Positions 44,542 through 57,409 of a stretch of DNA of 64,000 nucleotides are shown here, in pieces; within the stretch, counting starts at the first letter, position 1; each line of letters opens with the position of its first letter. The stretch is from Selaginella moellendorffii (taxonomy: Eukaryota > Streptophyta > Lycopodiopsida > Selaginellales > Selaginellaceae): positions 803,432 through 867,431 of the forward strand of contig NW_003314342.1 in the NCBI RefSeq assembly GCF_000143415.4, given 5' to 3'. The position numbers and the translations under genes are program-made. The notes under the pieces were generated by a model, which saw only the letters and a program-made list of their open reading frames with translations, was not told where the DNA came from and did no database searches.

Positions 44542-45465
44542 ATGGGCTCTCTCTCGAAACTTCACGTTGTTCTTATCCCACTTCCAGCACAGGGACATGT
44601 CGTTCCACTCGTCTATCTTGCCCGCAAGCTCGCGCTCCTTGGAGTCACTGTGACCATCATCAACGTTGATAGCATCCACGAAACCTTGCAGCAACCCTGG
44701 AAGAGCGAGGCCAATCCTGTGAATAATGGCCAGGACATTCGCCTTGAGTCCATCGAGGATCCACTCGCGGAGCTCTTGTCCTGGATCGATCGAGAAGCAG
44801 AGTCGTCTCGGAATTTTACCATCTCAGTGCTCCACATGATGCAAAAAAAAGGCTGGATTGGCTGGAGCGAGCTTTTGGCCGGGAAATGCTGCTTGGGCTG
44901 CCATCGAATTCCACGTTCCAAAGCTCCTGGAGATGGGAGACGTTCCTGTCAAAGGTAAAGCTTCGATGAATCTAGAAGTTTGTTCTAAGAAAACATGGAA
45001 GTTTTCAAGAATGTGATAGAGGGAGATGACAAGCTGATCTCTTACATCCCTGGAATGGAGCTAAGATCTCCACTCTTCATGCACGATGGAGAATTCCAGA
45101 AAGTCAGGGAAGAGCAGTCATTGCATCTCTCCAAGAGGATCACACGGGATTCTTGGTTTCTGATAAACTCTGTCCATGACATCGAGCTGCGAGTTTTTGA
45201 AGCGATGAGGGAAGGATTCGAGGCGAATTTTGTGCCTGTTGGACCATTGTTTCCTCTCAAGGGAGAAGCCATCAATTCAACTGGATTGAAAGAGGTTAGC
45301 CTGAGAACTCCAGATGAATCTTGTCTTCCATGGCCAGAGCTCAGTTCTCTATGTTTTGTTTGGAAGCATCTCCTTCATGACTGCTAAGCAATTCGAGGAG
45401 ATCGCACTGGGATTGGAGGCACCTTTCCTCTAAGTGATATGATCAAACTCTGTTTTTGGTAATGC
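44542..45465 (+). pseudogene. UGT pseudogene (copy 2)
   Basis: Starts like the intact UGTs (MGSLSKLHVVLIPLPAQGHVVP, catalytic His kept). About 28 residues are deleted after DIRLES, and the frame is shifted near SRNFTISVLH. The second exon reads from DDKLISYIPGMELRS to RTPDESCLPWP, is frame-shifted at the DKRD position, and ends near 45465 in AT-rich sequence. The donor-sugar PSPG box is missing entirely, so no activity is possible. Intron and acceptor region are also altered. Confidence 0.88.
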
Positions 45466-46445
45466 TTTAATTATAATATTATAATATATGGACTATTCAT
45501 TTAAGATCGAATTTGATCCATCCATTATTATATATAAATATTAGTGATAATTTGTCTTTGAAAAGGAAAGTTTTTTAACAATGTTTTATTTAGTGTTTAG
45601 AATTGTTTTTTTGTTTTTATTCCTTCATTCTCTTTTAGATCTAGATTTGTGTTTATACTGTTCTTCCTTTTCAACTTTTATTACATACTATGTTATGCTA
45701 TTGTTGATTAAAGAGTGTGTCATTCAAAGCTATAAATGATATATCATTATTGTCACCTAACAACATTGTTTATGTGATTGTGTCTTCTTTATATCAAGTT
45801 TTTGATGCTTATCACATACTAGTTATATATTGATTTTCATATTAGAGACTTTATTGTTGTTTAATTGTAGTGTATATGTTTTTCACCTTGTACCCTATGA
45901 TGGTTTACCATAGAATAACTATGGAGCAGAATTTTAATCCTCCATATGCCATGTACCATTTGCCATGTGCCACATACCACGTCTAAGGACAATGTAGTGA
46001 AACCCAAGTTTCAAAGCTTTAGGCCACTGAATGAAGGGGCAAAGCCAAACTATTAAGCATGGAACCAAAGAGTGAAGAAAATAAAGCATGGAATTACTTT
46101 TGAACATACAACCCAATGAGTGAAAGGGCAAGAGTATAGTGTGATTTAGAACAGTCCTGGAGCTTTTAACATCCCTATAGCATATCTAAATTTGGGGCTA
46201 AACTTTAAGCTCATTGCACTATGAAACAAAGGTCCAATACATTCTCAATCCTACAAACACGAGCTCCCTATATCCAACATTTACATACTAAATGGTGTCA
46301 GAAAATGTCTAGCACAATTTTGGCATACTAGTGGCTTAACATAAGGAAAAGAATATGCCACCAAATAAAGCACTATAGAGTTTAAGCTTTGTTGTAAATG
46401 TGACTTTTAGTATTGAAAGATACTTGTTAGCTAGTCTTTACAGAT
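45466..46445. other. AT-rich stretch, no gene recognised
   Basis: Only chance frames. The segment 45895-46130 resembles the minus-strand repeat near 29750-29850 (AAAGGGGCAAAGCC, GCATGGAACCAAAGAG), so it is probably a decayed copy of that repeat. Confidence 0.4.
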
Positions 46446-47610
46446 TGTAAACAATTAATTTTCCATTCTACTTTAGTCATTTAACCATATCTTTGACCAC
46501 TTGGAAGATTCTCATTCACAACTTTCATAAGTCTAATTTAGGACTTGGGGCTTACTAGCCCTGAGAATGGCATCTATGTTACTCAACCTTTGCACTTGGT
46601 CCAAGTGCTCTATGTGTCTTATCCCATGACTGTCACCCAAAGGTACCACAGACATATCAGCCCATTATGCTAAGGCCATACCTATTCACCTTTGTCATAC
46701 TGGTGATCTAACACCACCTACATTACAGTCCTATCTTTCAAAGACTGGGCCATCTATCCATGAGTAGTCATCTCAAATCCACTCTTTAGCATCCGTAAAA
46801 TGCTCGCAGACATGGAGAATAGCTTTCTTCAACATCATTTTTTCGATCCCCACCAAGTCCCTTTCTGTCCGTCGCCGTGTTTGCCACCACTGCCACTGGA
46901 TGAACAAGCCCAACCACTAAGTCTCCTTGTTCTTTGAGACTTCCTCACCATATGACCGCATCCTTGGTCACTACACCAAAAGATTGCTTTTCTTCCTTTC
47001 CACCATTCAGGACTTTGGGATAACATTTCGAAACACCGTAGCCCTACATGGGCCTCATAAGTATTCTCCCCACCTTCCACCTTTGGGTGCTTTAGCCATG
47101 GGGTTAGAGCAAGGTTTCGTTGAGCCATGCTAGGTATCCAAATAAGTAGTGCCATCCACACTTGGACTGGGAGCATCGACCAATCAATTTCCCAGGGGAA
47201 CTAGAGCCGGCTCTTGAACACCTCACCAAGTTACCCTGCTTGTCTATTCGTATTCACTCTAGCCTTGGACTCCTCAATGGATATATCATCACCTAACACA
47301 TGGTTTTGGTCTTGGTCTCGGTCTCAGTCTCAGTTCCATCTTGGACTCCATCTCGGACTCCATCTCGGGTCCATCTCAGATTCCATCTCGGGTCCTTCCA
47401 TGTGTCATATGTTGGTTCTTTTGTGTCCCTTTTTTAGACACTCACTTATTGCTCGCTTTATGCTCGTTCTTCGAGCACTTCATTGGGAGTTTCACTCTCG
47501 CTCTCGACTTTTCGAGTCGGAGTTTTTAGTCCATATGTGTTACACTCATTTGTCTTTTGCCTCAACCACTACCACATGGCATCCTTTTGGCTCCTTTTTA
47601 GGGCCTAGGG
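46446..47610 (-). repeat. LARD-like LTR, degraded and truncated
   Basis: Reverse-complement match to 5967-7640 from its 3' end (TGTAAACAATTAATTTTCC) to near its 5' end (GGGCCTAGGG), where the TRIM begins. The last bases up to TGTGAGACAC are missing. The minisatellite is reduced to a few units near 47310-47400. No internal region follows, so it is probably a solo LTR. Confidence 0.75.
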
Positions 47611-48190
47611 TGTAAGCAAACAAAGGGAACAACTCGAGAGACAATCAATATGGGTTCAAATATAAAAGGAAAGGGCCTATGAATAAAAGTGCACCCCCTT
47701 TTTAAATTGGTTAAGGGTCTTGGGAGATTTGGGGGTTAAGCGTCCTTGGGTTTGAATAGTACTCGGGTGGGTGACCTCCTGGGAAGTCCAAACTCAGGAA
47801 CTTACATTTAGTATTAGAGAGGTCTTGGGTCCAACTCTATTGGTTAGCTTAGAGGAATCACACCACATGTTGATTAACATCTGGTAGGTCCAGTTTGATT
47901 TGGCTGGGCTCAACCCAAGGGGTAGCGTGTCGAAAGAGCTACAGCTCTCAGCTTCCATTCATGAGGGCGTGAACTTGCAGGGAAGTGTGGTGAATTATAA
48001 GTAACCGAAGGGTATGACTTGAAAAACGATCCATAAAGGTTCAAATATAGAAGGAAAGGGCCCATGAATAAAAGTGCACCCCCTTTTCCAATTGGTTAAG
48101 GGTCTTGGGATATTTAGGGTTAAGCATCCTTGGGTTTGAATAGTACTAGGCTGGGTGACCTCTCGAAAAGTCCAAACTCATGAGCTTACA
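47611..48190 (+). mobile_element. TRIM-type miniature LTR element
   Basis: LTRs 47611-47806 (TGTAAGC...GAACTTACA) and about 47996-48190 (TATAAGTAACC...GAGCTTACA), about 195 bp each, enclose a 190-bp internal segment. The segment starts with TTTAGTATTAGAG (a variant of the tRNA-iMet complement TTTGGTATTAGAG) and ends with the purine tract GGGAAGTGTGGTGAA. There is no coding capacity. No target-site duplication was found (TAGGG against CGGAC). Relatives: 29890-30805, 38226-38621, 63540-64000. Confidence 0.8.
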
Positions 48191-50505
48191 CGGACACTCT
48201 CTCTTTACTACTATGACAGCAGGAAGTTGGTATTACTGATTCCCTTTATTACCCCCTTTTATCCAAGTGTTAGTAAACTAGACTTAGCATATGTACTTAG
48301 CCGGATGAGCATAAGGAAGGAATTGCTAAGTGTTTATTTAGCCAAACATACTTAGCCTGGCTTGTTAGTTCTTTTTTTCTCTGTCTTGCACTGGCTTGGC
48401 AAAAATCCTTGCGTATTAAGTCTAGTCCCTCAATATTATTACATAGAAGCTGTCACGAATGTGACTTCGGGTATTGAAAGATACTTGTCGGCTAATCCTT
48501 ATGGACACTCTCTCTTTACTGCCATGACAGCAGGAGGTCGGTACTGCTGGTTCCCTTTATTGGCCCCTCTTGTCCAAGTGTTAGTAAACTGGACTTAGCA
48601 TCTGTACTTGGCCGGATGAGCATAAGGACGGAATTCCTAAGTGTTTATTTGGCCAAACATGCTTGGCCTAGCTTTTTAGTTCTCTTTTGCTCTATCTTGC
48701 ACTGGCTTGGCAAGAACCCTCGCGTATTGAGACTAGTCCCTCAATATCGCTGAATGATAGTTTACCGTGTCTGCCAAACACCCTCGCTATCATGCCCTTA
48801 GTGTTGGTCTCATTTCGGTCCTAAACATTAATTATGGAAAGTGTCTAGATTTGCTCATTTGGCATATCTACGGAATGTAGAGATTGGCCTGAACATAATG
48901 GTGTTCGTCCCATGTCCAAATTCACAATCTAGCACCATTCCATATTTAGTAAGTTTCGAGCTTGTCCCAGAAACTAACTCCTGATACTAAAGGAGGCTTG
49001 GGGTGAAAGCCCAAAGCATGTGTTCCTCAAAGGGGGGGGGGGCTATGGGGGGTTCCAAATGTATAGTAGGGATAGTGGTTGGAATGCATGTCCGACCACC
49101 TGAGACATTAGTTTGGCTCCCGCTAGGCTGTGTCGCTCTTTGTTCTACGTCCGGCTTGGGTCTAAGCCCAAGCTCCACGCTGCTCTAGTCGGCGGGGTAC
49201 CCTCCTCCTCGCGTTAGGCCATCAGTATGCCAAAATTGTGCCAGATTCCGTCTGACACCATTTTGCGTGCAGGTGCTGGATATGGGGAGCTAATGCTCGT
49301 GGGATTGTACTGAACCCTCATTTTGTAGCGCAATGGGCTTGGAGTTTAGCTCCAAATTCAGGTGCGCTACAATAGCTTATTGTGTTTGCAAAACATTTTC
49401 GCTATCATACCCTTTATATTAGTCTCATTCCGGTCCCAAATGCTATTATATAAAGTGTCTAGATTTGCTCATTTGGCATATCTATGGAATGTAGAGATTA
49501 TTTTGAACACAATGGTGTTCATCCTGTGTCTAAATTTGTAATCTAGAGACATTCTATATTTAGTAAGTTTCGAGCTTCTTTCAGAGACTAACTCTTGGTA
49601 CTAAAGGAGGCTTGGGGTAAAAGACCAAAACATGTGTTCCTTAAGGGAGGGGGCAGCTATGAGGGTTCCAAATATATAATAGGGATAATGGTTGGAATGC
49701 ATGTCTGACCACATGATTAATTTGGCTTTTACTAGGTTGTGTCACTCTTTGTTCTGCATCCGGCTTGGGTCTAAGCCTAAGCTCCATGTTGCTCTAGTGG
49801 GTGGGGTGCCCTCCTCCTTATGTTAAACCACCGGCATGTCAAACTTGTGTTAGACACTGTTTAACACCATTTTACTTGCAAGTGTTGGATATGGGGAGTT
49901 GGTGCTCGCGAGATTATACTGGACCCTCGTTTTGTAGCGCAATGGGCTTGGAGTTCAACTCCAAATTCATGTATGCTATAGGCTTAGACCCAAGCTGAAT
50001 GTAGAATAAAAAGCAACACAACCTAACAAAAACAAAACTAATGCCTTAGGTGGTCAACCATACATTTCAACCATTATCTCTAATATACAGTTGGAACCCC
50101 CTTGCTTATATTTACTATGAATAGCATATAGTACTAAAATGGAACTAACATATATAGCATGATAACGAGGGTGTCTAGCAAATAGGGTAAACTATCAGAT
50201 AATGATATTAGGGAACTAGACTCAATATCATGGGGGTTCTCAACACTTAAGTGCAAATCAATGAATGAGTTTCTCTAACTAGGTCAAATATGTTTGACTA
50301 ATAGAATTTAGGATTTTTGTCCTTATGTTCACCTAGTCAAATGCACATATGATGACTAATTTCTCAATTAACTTGGGTGGAAATCATAAAGGGAAATAGC
50401 AATACCAACCTCCTACCATTGTGATAGTAAGGAGAGAATGTCTATAAAAATTGGCTGATAAGCATCTTTTGATATCTAAAGTCACATTTACAACATTCTT
50501 CCCCC
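48191..50505. repeat. Tandem and inverted LTR-like repeats
   Basis: A segment starting GACACTCTCTCTTTACT occurs at 48193 and again at 48504. A segment of about 610 bp ending CCAAATTCAGGTGCGCTACA (about 48750-49371) is repeated at about 49372-49980. From about 49981 to 50505 the same sequence runs in reverse, ending TGTAAATGTGACTTTAGATATC (minus). The whole is best read as one LTR of about 0.9-1.1 kb (TGTCACGAATGTGAC...GCGCTACA), duplicated directly and then inverted. No coding region is seen. Confidence 0.65.
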
Positions 50506-51059
50506 CTTGGGGAAAATCAATGTTTTCATTTATACATATTTGAGTCTAGCAAACTGTCAAGGAAAATCTCTGAAAATTAACAAAAAACACACTATATGGA
50601 AAACACATCAATTTAAATGAATGATTGAACTACCTCTCCTCTATGTCTAAAGTTGTTAAGACTCAGACACCCTCTAGCCATCACCAACAAGAAAATGACT
50701 AATAAAGTTAGCCACCATTGCTACTCTAAATATCACTCGACTTACAAAGGAATGATATATTGCTCCCCATAAGGACATAGTGAGAGAGCCAAAGGCTCAA
50801 CTCCCCTAAACAAGAAATCACGTTGGGAAGATTTAGACAATTATTATAAACTAAGTTATTTACATGGCTATGTCCCTTTTCAAAAAAAGAGTCAGGAAAA
50901 AATTTGTGATCAGTCTATAATAACTATCCCTATGGTTATAGATTGTATCCATGCACTGAAGTGTTGAAGTCAACCTGCCAAAACCAACCTAAAAACTAAT
51001 GAATGAAAGAAATGTTTAATTGAAATGTATTACTTTATTGATTTTAAGATTTATTATAA
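50506..51059. other. AT-rich stretch next to gypsy relic
   Basis: Nothing recognisable; a few short frames only. Confidence 0.35.
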
Positions 51060-54000
51060 AGATTTACAAAAGCTACTTTTTATTACAAGTCTCATACTCT
51101 GTGACAAGCTCATAGACATGTGTAAGATTACTAAGAGGCTCCCAAGTTAATTTACAAGTTGGATAACAATGCCACTTAACTAAGTATTCTTTGGTATGAC
51201 CACCATATTTTTGACGACATAATAAAATGCTTTCAACTTTGTATTCAAGTTCACTATTCAGAAATTCTGGTGGCAGACGAATCTCCCTTGATGTGCAACA
51301 TCCATAGTGTATAGAGCTAACAAATTGGCATGAAATACATTATAAACATTGGATATGGAAGATCTAACTAATAGGATACATCATTAATCCATTTCAAAAT
51401 CTGATAGGGTTTTGAATATATCTTGAATTTATCTTGGTAATAGCTTCCGAAATAAAAATCCCTTAATATTCAAGTTTTGGGAAGATAACTACACCTGATC
51501 TCCCACTTGATAGGATATATTGTGATGGTATTGATTCTTATCATGTTGATACTTATCATAAGTTTTGCCCATCGCCTCAATAGCTCTAGACCAACCATGG
51601 CATAGCTGCTTCACATAAGTCTCAATAACTAAGACCAACACTTCAGACATTGGTTTTGGCATAAAAATCTATCAAGGAACCCCATGAACATTCCCTTGTA
51701 GCATCTCCCATAGAAAATAACTAATAACACTATGTTATAACAAATTTCTGTTTTGTCCAAATGCTTAACCCAATTGTGCTGGTCCATTACAACATAGTAC
51801 CGTTGATAATCCTCAATTTGAGCATTCACACATTCTCTCTGCCCATCAATTTGAGGATGATAAGTTGTACTAAACTTCAACTTGGTACCGAATAACAGGA
51901 ATAGTGTGCCCTAAAACTTCCCCATAAATCTTGAATCTTTATTTGAGATCATCTCTTTGGGAAGACTACAAACCTATACTAATTCATGGAAAAAGAACTC
52001 TATTGCTTATTTAGTATTCATTGTTTCCACAGTTGAAATGAAGTGTGCAATCTTTGACAACCAATTCACAACTACGATCAAAGTATCATAACCCTTAAAC
52101 TTCAACAAGCAAGTGACGAAGTCAATCACACTTTAAAATGGCCATGCTGGTGTTGGAATGCATTACAACTTCCTAGCCTACTTCTCAGTTCTTCACTTAC
52201 ACTATTGACATATAGGGCAAGAATGGATATAATTTGCTACATCACTAGACTAGAAAAATCTCTTTTTTAATGAAGCAAGAGTCTTTTGTTTACCATCATA
52301 TCCCACTACCAAAACATTATGATGTTCCCATAAAAACAACTGTTGCAAATCCTTGGAGGGAAGATACAATCTTTTTTACTTATAGAAAATAAATCCGTCC
52401 TGAATTAAGAAGTGAAATTTTACATTGGCACGACTAGCAACTTTGCTCCTTCACTACTAAGGTTTTGCTTTGGCAACTCTATATGGTGCAAGATTGCTTT
52501 TGTCAATGGATCACTTCCATATGAAGCCTAAATGTCCTCCAACCAATCTGAACTAATTACCGACATTGTCTAAAACTAATCTTGACGACTCAACACATCC
52601 AAAATAATATTAACTTTACTAGGTTTGTAGATGATTTCAATCTAGTGAGCTTCTCTTTCCAAAGAGTCTACTTCAGCATAAGCTTTGGCTGTGTAGCAAA
52701 TTAACTTAATTATGCCACCACCAATATATGCCCAAGAAAGTTCAATTGCAATTGTCCAAACATGATTTTACTTTTCTTAGCATATAGTTTGTGTTCATGC
52801 AACTTTTGAAACACCAGCTCTAAGTGTTTCAAATAATCCTTTAACATTTCACTAAAGATTAGAATATCGTCAATATATAGGACAACAAATGTGTCCAAAT
52901 AATCTCTAAATATTCTATCTATCATTATATTGAATGTGGTTGAAGCGTTACATAATTCAAATGGTATGACAAGGAATTCATAAGATCTATACCAAATCTT
53001 AAAGGCTATCTTCTCCACATCTTGATCTACCACCCATATTTGATGATACCTAACCTAAAAACCAAGTCATGTAAAATTAAATAAGTTATCAATGTGAGGT
53101 AAAGGATAATTATTTCTAACCATAATCTTATTGAAAGCCCAATAATCAATACACATCCTTATGGTTCTATCCTTTTTCATAACAAAAAGGACCAACGCTC
53201 TATAAGATGACTTGCTTGGTCGAATATGACCTTTATTAAGAAGTTTTGTAAATTACTTCTTAAAGTTATCCACTTCCTTAATGTTCAAGCAATATAAAGT
53301 TTTTCTAGGTGGTTTAGAACCTGGAACAATCTCAATTTAATAATCAACCTCACGGTTAAGAGGTAGCATTGGCAGTAAATCCTTTGAAAAGATATTTTGA
53401 TTCCATGCCAATAACTCTAATTCTTTTTTTAGTACAGGATAAACCCTATCACCAATTCGAACTAGGTCACTATCACCCTCAACTTCCATCACTTGGACCT
53501 AAAAAGTCTGACATCCCTTCTTAATTACTTTTTGAGTGGCTCTTGCAATCATGAACTTAGCATCTTAATCTTTTGAGGAACACTTTTGCAATTGGAAGGA
53601 CACATCAAAAGTCTTTTTATATGACTTTGTCTAGCACCATAAATCCTTTTGATATATTTATTGAAGAAATTCATACCAAACACCATCTGAAAATCTGGTA
53701 TCTTCAACACTACCAAGTCCAATCTTTCTTTCCACTTGAATATTTTTATTAGAACATGACTTATAAATTTTCTTGCTACTTGCCCACTTTCTGCAAAATA
53801 GAAATGTATGGGCAACATGCATTTACCTTTCAATTCTAACAACTTTACTAATGTTGTATGTACCTCCCATATTAATCATCAATTGGATTCGGTATCCATA
53901 GATAAAGCCTACAAAATACATCAACAGATTAGTGTTTGCATTGACTATGAAAAAAGTTTGAGGGAAGTAACAAAAGTAACTCACCTCCTTTTCTTCATAA

Positions 54001-54830
54001 TTTGCATTGACAACCTCGTCAACCCCTTTAACTTCACCACCACCATCTTTCCTCGTGACATTAATACAAGATCTTGTTTTATGCTTATTGAGACATTTTG
54101 AAAGCTTATATCCTACCTCTCCACACAATAACCCACACTACTCATTCTACTAGGAGCAAGTTTCATAAGTTGTTACCACTTGTACTCACCAAAAGGAGGA
54201 ACAAAGGGCTTAAGACCAAAAAAAGCCACTAGTGATCACTAACCACCATCTTTGTCATGTGAGCCTTTAAAGTGGAATTTTTCTTCCACCTTTTGTTTCT
54301 GATCACCTTGTTTATTCCCGAAATGCTTATTTTTATCCGAGGTACTAGCATATAGTTCTTAATATTGTTCCATAAGTGAGTCATTAAAGGTAACTTATTG
54401 TGCTACCTCTTTACACTCTAAGTACATCTTCGGCTTAAACTTCAAAATCTCATTATGAAAAAGTGAATTCAAACCTTTCAAAAAATAACTTCAAGCATCT
54501 TTATCATTCATATATGCAATCATAATGCACTTCTTTAAATTGACAATCACAAATTACTTCACTTCACAGTCAGTTGATATAAGGCAGTAAAACATATGTT
54601 TCATATGTTTTTTGGTTTTCTCCACAACTGTTTAGTGGGCAATATATCATATCATATAATGTGTCAGCTTCTTGCTAGATGGTTCATTATTAAGATCACT
54701 AGCATGATTTAATTCTAGAGAAGGTGAATTATAATAATTCAAGTACTCAAAAACCCACTAAATCTCCAACCATTTGGACTTGAAACCTCGCCAGTTACTA
54801 AAATTGAAATTGTGTATGCTCTAGAGACAT
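51060..54830 (-). mobile_element. Old Ty3/gypsy element, gag to integrase, degraded
   Basis: Minus strand in gene order. First comes a zinc-knuckle trace CGEVGYKLSKC with Tyr in place of the His (about 54110). A protease-neighbouring region follows (about 53842-53549). Next is a reverse transcriptase with FVVLYIDDILIFSE and KLYAKKSKIMFGQ (53033-52710), then an integrase piece STTYHPQIDGQRECVNAQIEDYQRYY (51880-51629). A chromatin-associated C-terminal pattern could not be read. Frames are broken throughout and LTRs were not identified. Confidence 0.75.
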
Positions 54831-54962
54831 GTGTTACACTTAAACACTAACATGCAACTCTAAATCCTAAACAAAAAACATAATACAAATATAACATTTT
54901 AAAGTCATTGTGATAGATATATATAATGATGGATAATGTCTCACCAATGACATTACCTTATC

Positions 54963-55235
54963 TTGGAGTGGGTAAACTGTAAAACCCTTCATGATGTATG
55001 TTACCCTGGGAGAATTAATGACTACAAAATTATGATTGAAATAGAAAATGGTTGTCAAATATCAAGCATATCACTTGATCTGGTAAAAAAGCTTAAGCTC
55101 CCTATAGTTCACAGTTACATGTATTTTTTAATAAGACCATGTGCAAATGATCAATTGAAAGAAGGATATGGAATTGAAGATTTATCTTATAAATTTGGAA
55201 AGTTTCTAGAGAGGAGAACATTCAGTGTTATATGA
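54963..55235 (+). pseudogene. Probable retropepsin-like fragment of another gypsy element
   Basis: The 90-codon frame contains IMIEIENGCQISSISLDLVKKLKLP followed by HSYMYFL, resembling the gypsy protease start (IDxGSxxNxIS...L..KL.LP). The active-site Asp is replaced. Weak evidence, and no neighbours confirm it. Confidence 0.35.
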
Positions 55236-55264
55236 AAAGCTCTTCTGAGACTATATTTCTTAGT

Positions 55265-56060
55265 TTGCATGAGCTACCTTGTATGCTATTGTCACTGGAT
55301 TCACAATCTCTTTGATTCAATGCCTCAAAGAAACCTTGTCTCGTCGACAGTTTTCTTAGCATGGGATGTTATGATCACTACATATGCCAAAAGAGAAGCA
55401 AAGTGCTTGTTTGACACCGAAGAAGTTCTAAAGGAATTACATTATCAGAGTGTATGGGCAAAATGGACACTTGGACGAGCGCTTGGGTTTCTTTTCAACA
55501 TGTTAGATATCAGCTCTTTCTCAAACTTTTGAGGGATGACCCTTTGGGCCACATTTCACCTCAATCTCTATTCCTTTCACATGGTCTTTCTTCTTGGGAT
55601 TTCATTTAGCTATTAAGTTGCATTGTTTAGATGCTGTTTACAGCCAAACATCGTGACCAGGAACGTTCTTATCGTGTCATTTACCCAGAATCTACATGGT
55701 GATCTGTCCATTCAGCTTTTTAAAGTCTTGAATCTGGAAGGATTCAAGAGTTTCATGGGCCTTTTGATCGTTTGCTGCCACCTTGTGCTGGTAATCCCTA
55801 CTAGAGACACACTAGCTCCAATGGTTTCTGACTACACTCTAAGTCCCAAGTGAGATCACTATTGCTGCTTGATCAGTGTTCTTGCGGGCTCTTGGATGAT
55901 GCTGAGGAGATCATAAATATAATGCTATTAATTCCAGATGTTTCCAATTGGGGATGTTCGTGATTGCCTGTAAGATCCACTCTGTATAAGTTGAAAGGAG
56001 TGTTGGTGCTGCTTGCAATGCCATTGTGATTGATCCTAAGCACAAATATTATTCCGTTTT
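55265..56060 (+). pseudogene. PPR pseudogene
   Basis: Fragments in order: LFDSMPQRNLVS and AWDVMITTYAKREAKCLFD (about 55310-55420), QPNIVTRNVLIVSFTQN with SIQLFKVLNLEGF (about 55640-55750), then DHYCCLISVLAGSW (about 55855). Frames are shifted and stops intervene. Confidence 0.65.
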
Positions 56061-56335
56061 TATTATTTTCTTATAATGAAGCATGGGAGATTCCAAAGTT
56101 CATCTAAGTCTTCTCACCCTAAGGAAAATCTGGAAAGTTTTCTAAAGGCACAAACTTTTTCTGCAGCCAAACTAATATCTCTTGGAGTGTTAGAACACCA
56201 ACATAAGTTATTCATATCTTTGAATTTATTTTTACTCACCTCATCTATACCATGTGAAGATTGAAATCTGTGCCACCAACCTTGATTCATTGCATTTAAA
56301 AGTAACAATGTGATTTTTAAAGTCAATAATTACCA

Positions 56336-56650
56336 CGTGCTTATCATCCCTACGTTCCACTCTAGAATTCGATCAAAAACAAGCCTTGCGACATACATTT
56401 GCCAATCACATTCCATGTCACCACATTCTTCCCGGGCACAGAATAAAAAGTGTGCAAAGCTGATGATTATGAATGTAATCTTGGAGTAGGATTTTCCATG
56501 AAAAGGAGTCTGGGGCGCCAATGGAGTCAAACATGCAGTGTGTATCACTAGAGCTCCTGCATTTGCCATGCCTTGGAATCCTGTGGTGTGGCAACACCAA
56601 AGTTCCATGCTTGCAAGATCCACACTTTCAAAGGAACATGTTACGAACAA
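56336..56650 (-). pseudogene. PPR fragment
   Basis: The minus strand reads FDSIGAPDSFSWKILLQDYIHNHQL in one frame and ECDWQMYVARLVFDRILEWNVG in another, both typical of PPR motifs. Too short to assign to a family member. Confidence 0.55.
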
Positions 56651-56807
56651 CATCTACAATTTGCGAATCTCCTCGTCCAAATGCGATATCCCGGCTATCT
56701 TGCGAGGGTTTAGGGTTTATCAAAGATGCCGTACCTTACAAGGGTTTAGGGTTTATCATCACCAGTGCCAGTGGAGGATGATCCCAAGAGCTTGTATGGT
56801 GCTACAC

Positions 56808-57330
56808 AGTCTGGTGTGGTGGGATTTTGAGATCTTTACTGAGATTTCTGTAACAAATGTAGATTGTCTTTGAGGTAGCCAGTTCTACAAAGAGCTCTGG
56901 TGAGTATGGTGTAAACCGTGACTTCTCGCTTGAATCCTTGGACCTTTGCTTTGTTCAACATCATGGGCCATCGCTGCAAACGAAGGTCCAATCTTATGGC
57001 GATACATGGCAGCTCTGGAGCACACAGGATTCCACTGGGATTTTTGTGGTTCTTCCAGCTCGCAAGAATTTGTCATCTGATCGAACTCTCATGCTGGATT
57101 TGGTGCTGTGGACTGTCGATGGTCCGCCACCAGTGCATCTCTTCGTCACCTCCACGGACAGTGATCTCTCTAGTGCGTTGCACTCGCTGCGGATGAAGAA
57201 CTACAACGTTCTTCTGGCATGCAACTCTCATGCGGTCTCCCTGCCTCTCCTTGCCGCAGCTTCGGCAGTATGGCAGTGGGGTAAGCTCGCTAGAGCAGAA
57301 GGCCTGGTAGCACAGACAATCGTGAGCAGC
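56808..57330 (+). pseudogene. NYN-domain (MARF1/limkain-like) ribonuclease fragment
   Basis: The opening VWWDFE (56814-56831), with its catalytic Asp, is followed by a frame break near 56860. The frame then gives VQSYGDTWQLWSTQDSTGIFVVLPARKN, LMLDLVLWTVDGPPPVHLFVTSTDSDLSSALHSLRMKNYNVLLA. This is the NYN/PIN-like nuclease fold as in plant limkain-type proteins, where SGDRDF is usual and TSTDSD stands here. No OST-HTH domains follow. Short introns could rescue the start, but I could not find convincing ones. Sequence upstream carries GGGTTTAGGGTTT motifs as in plant promoters. Confidence 0.6.
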
Positions 57331-57409
57331 ATCCATCGCTCACTCGGGAGTTTTTATAAATTCGTCACCGCCACCACTATCATTTACGCTGCCAACGCTA
57401 CTTTTACCT

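Noticed and set aside
47606-48195. Target-site duplication for the TRIM at 47611
   Set aside because: Flanking 5-mers TAGGG and CGGAC do not match; the boundary may have been altered by rearrangement.
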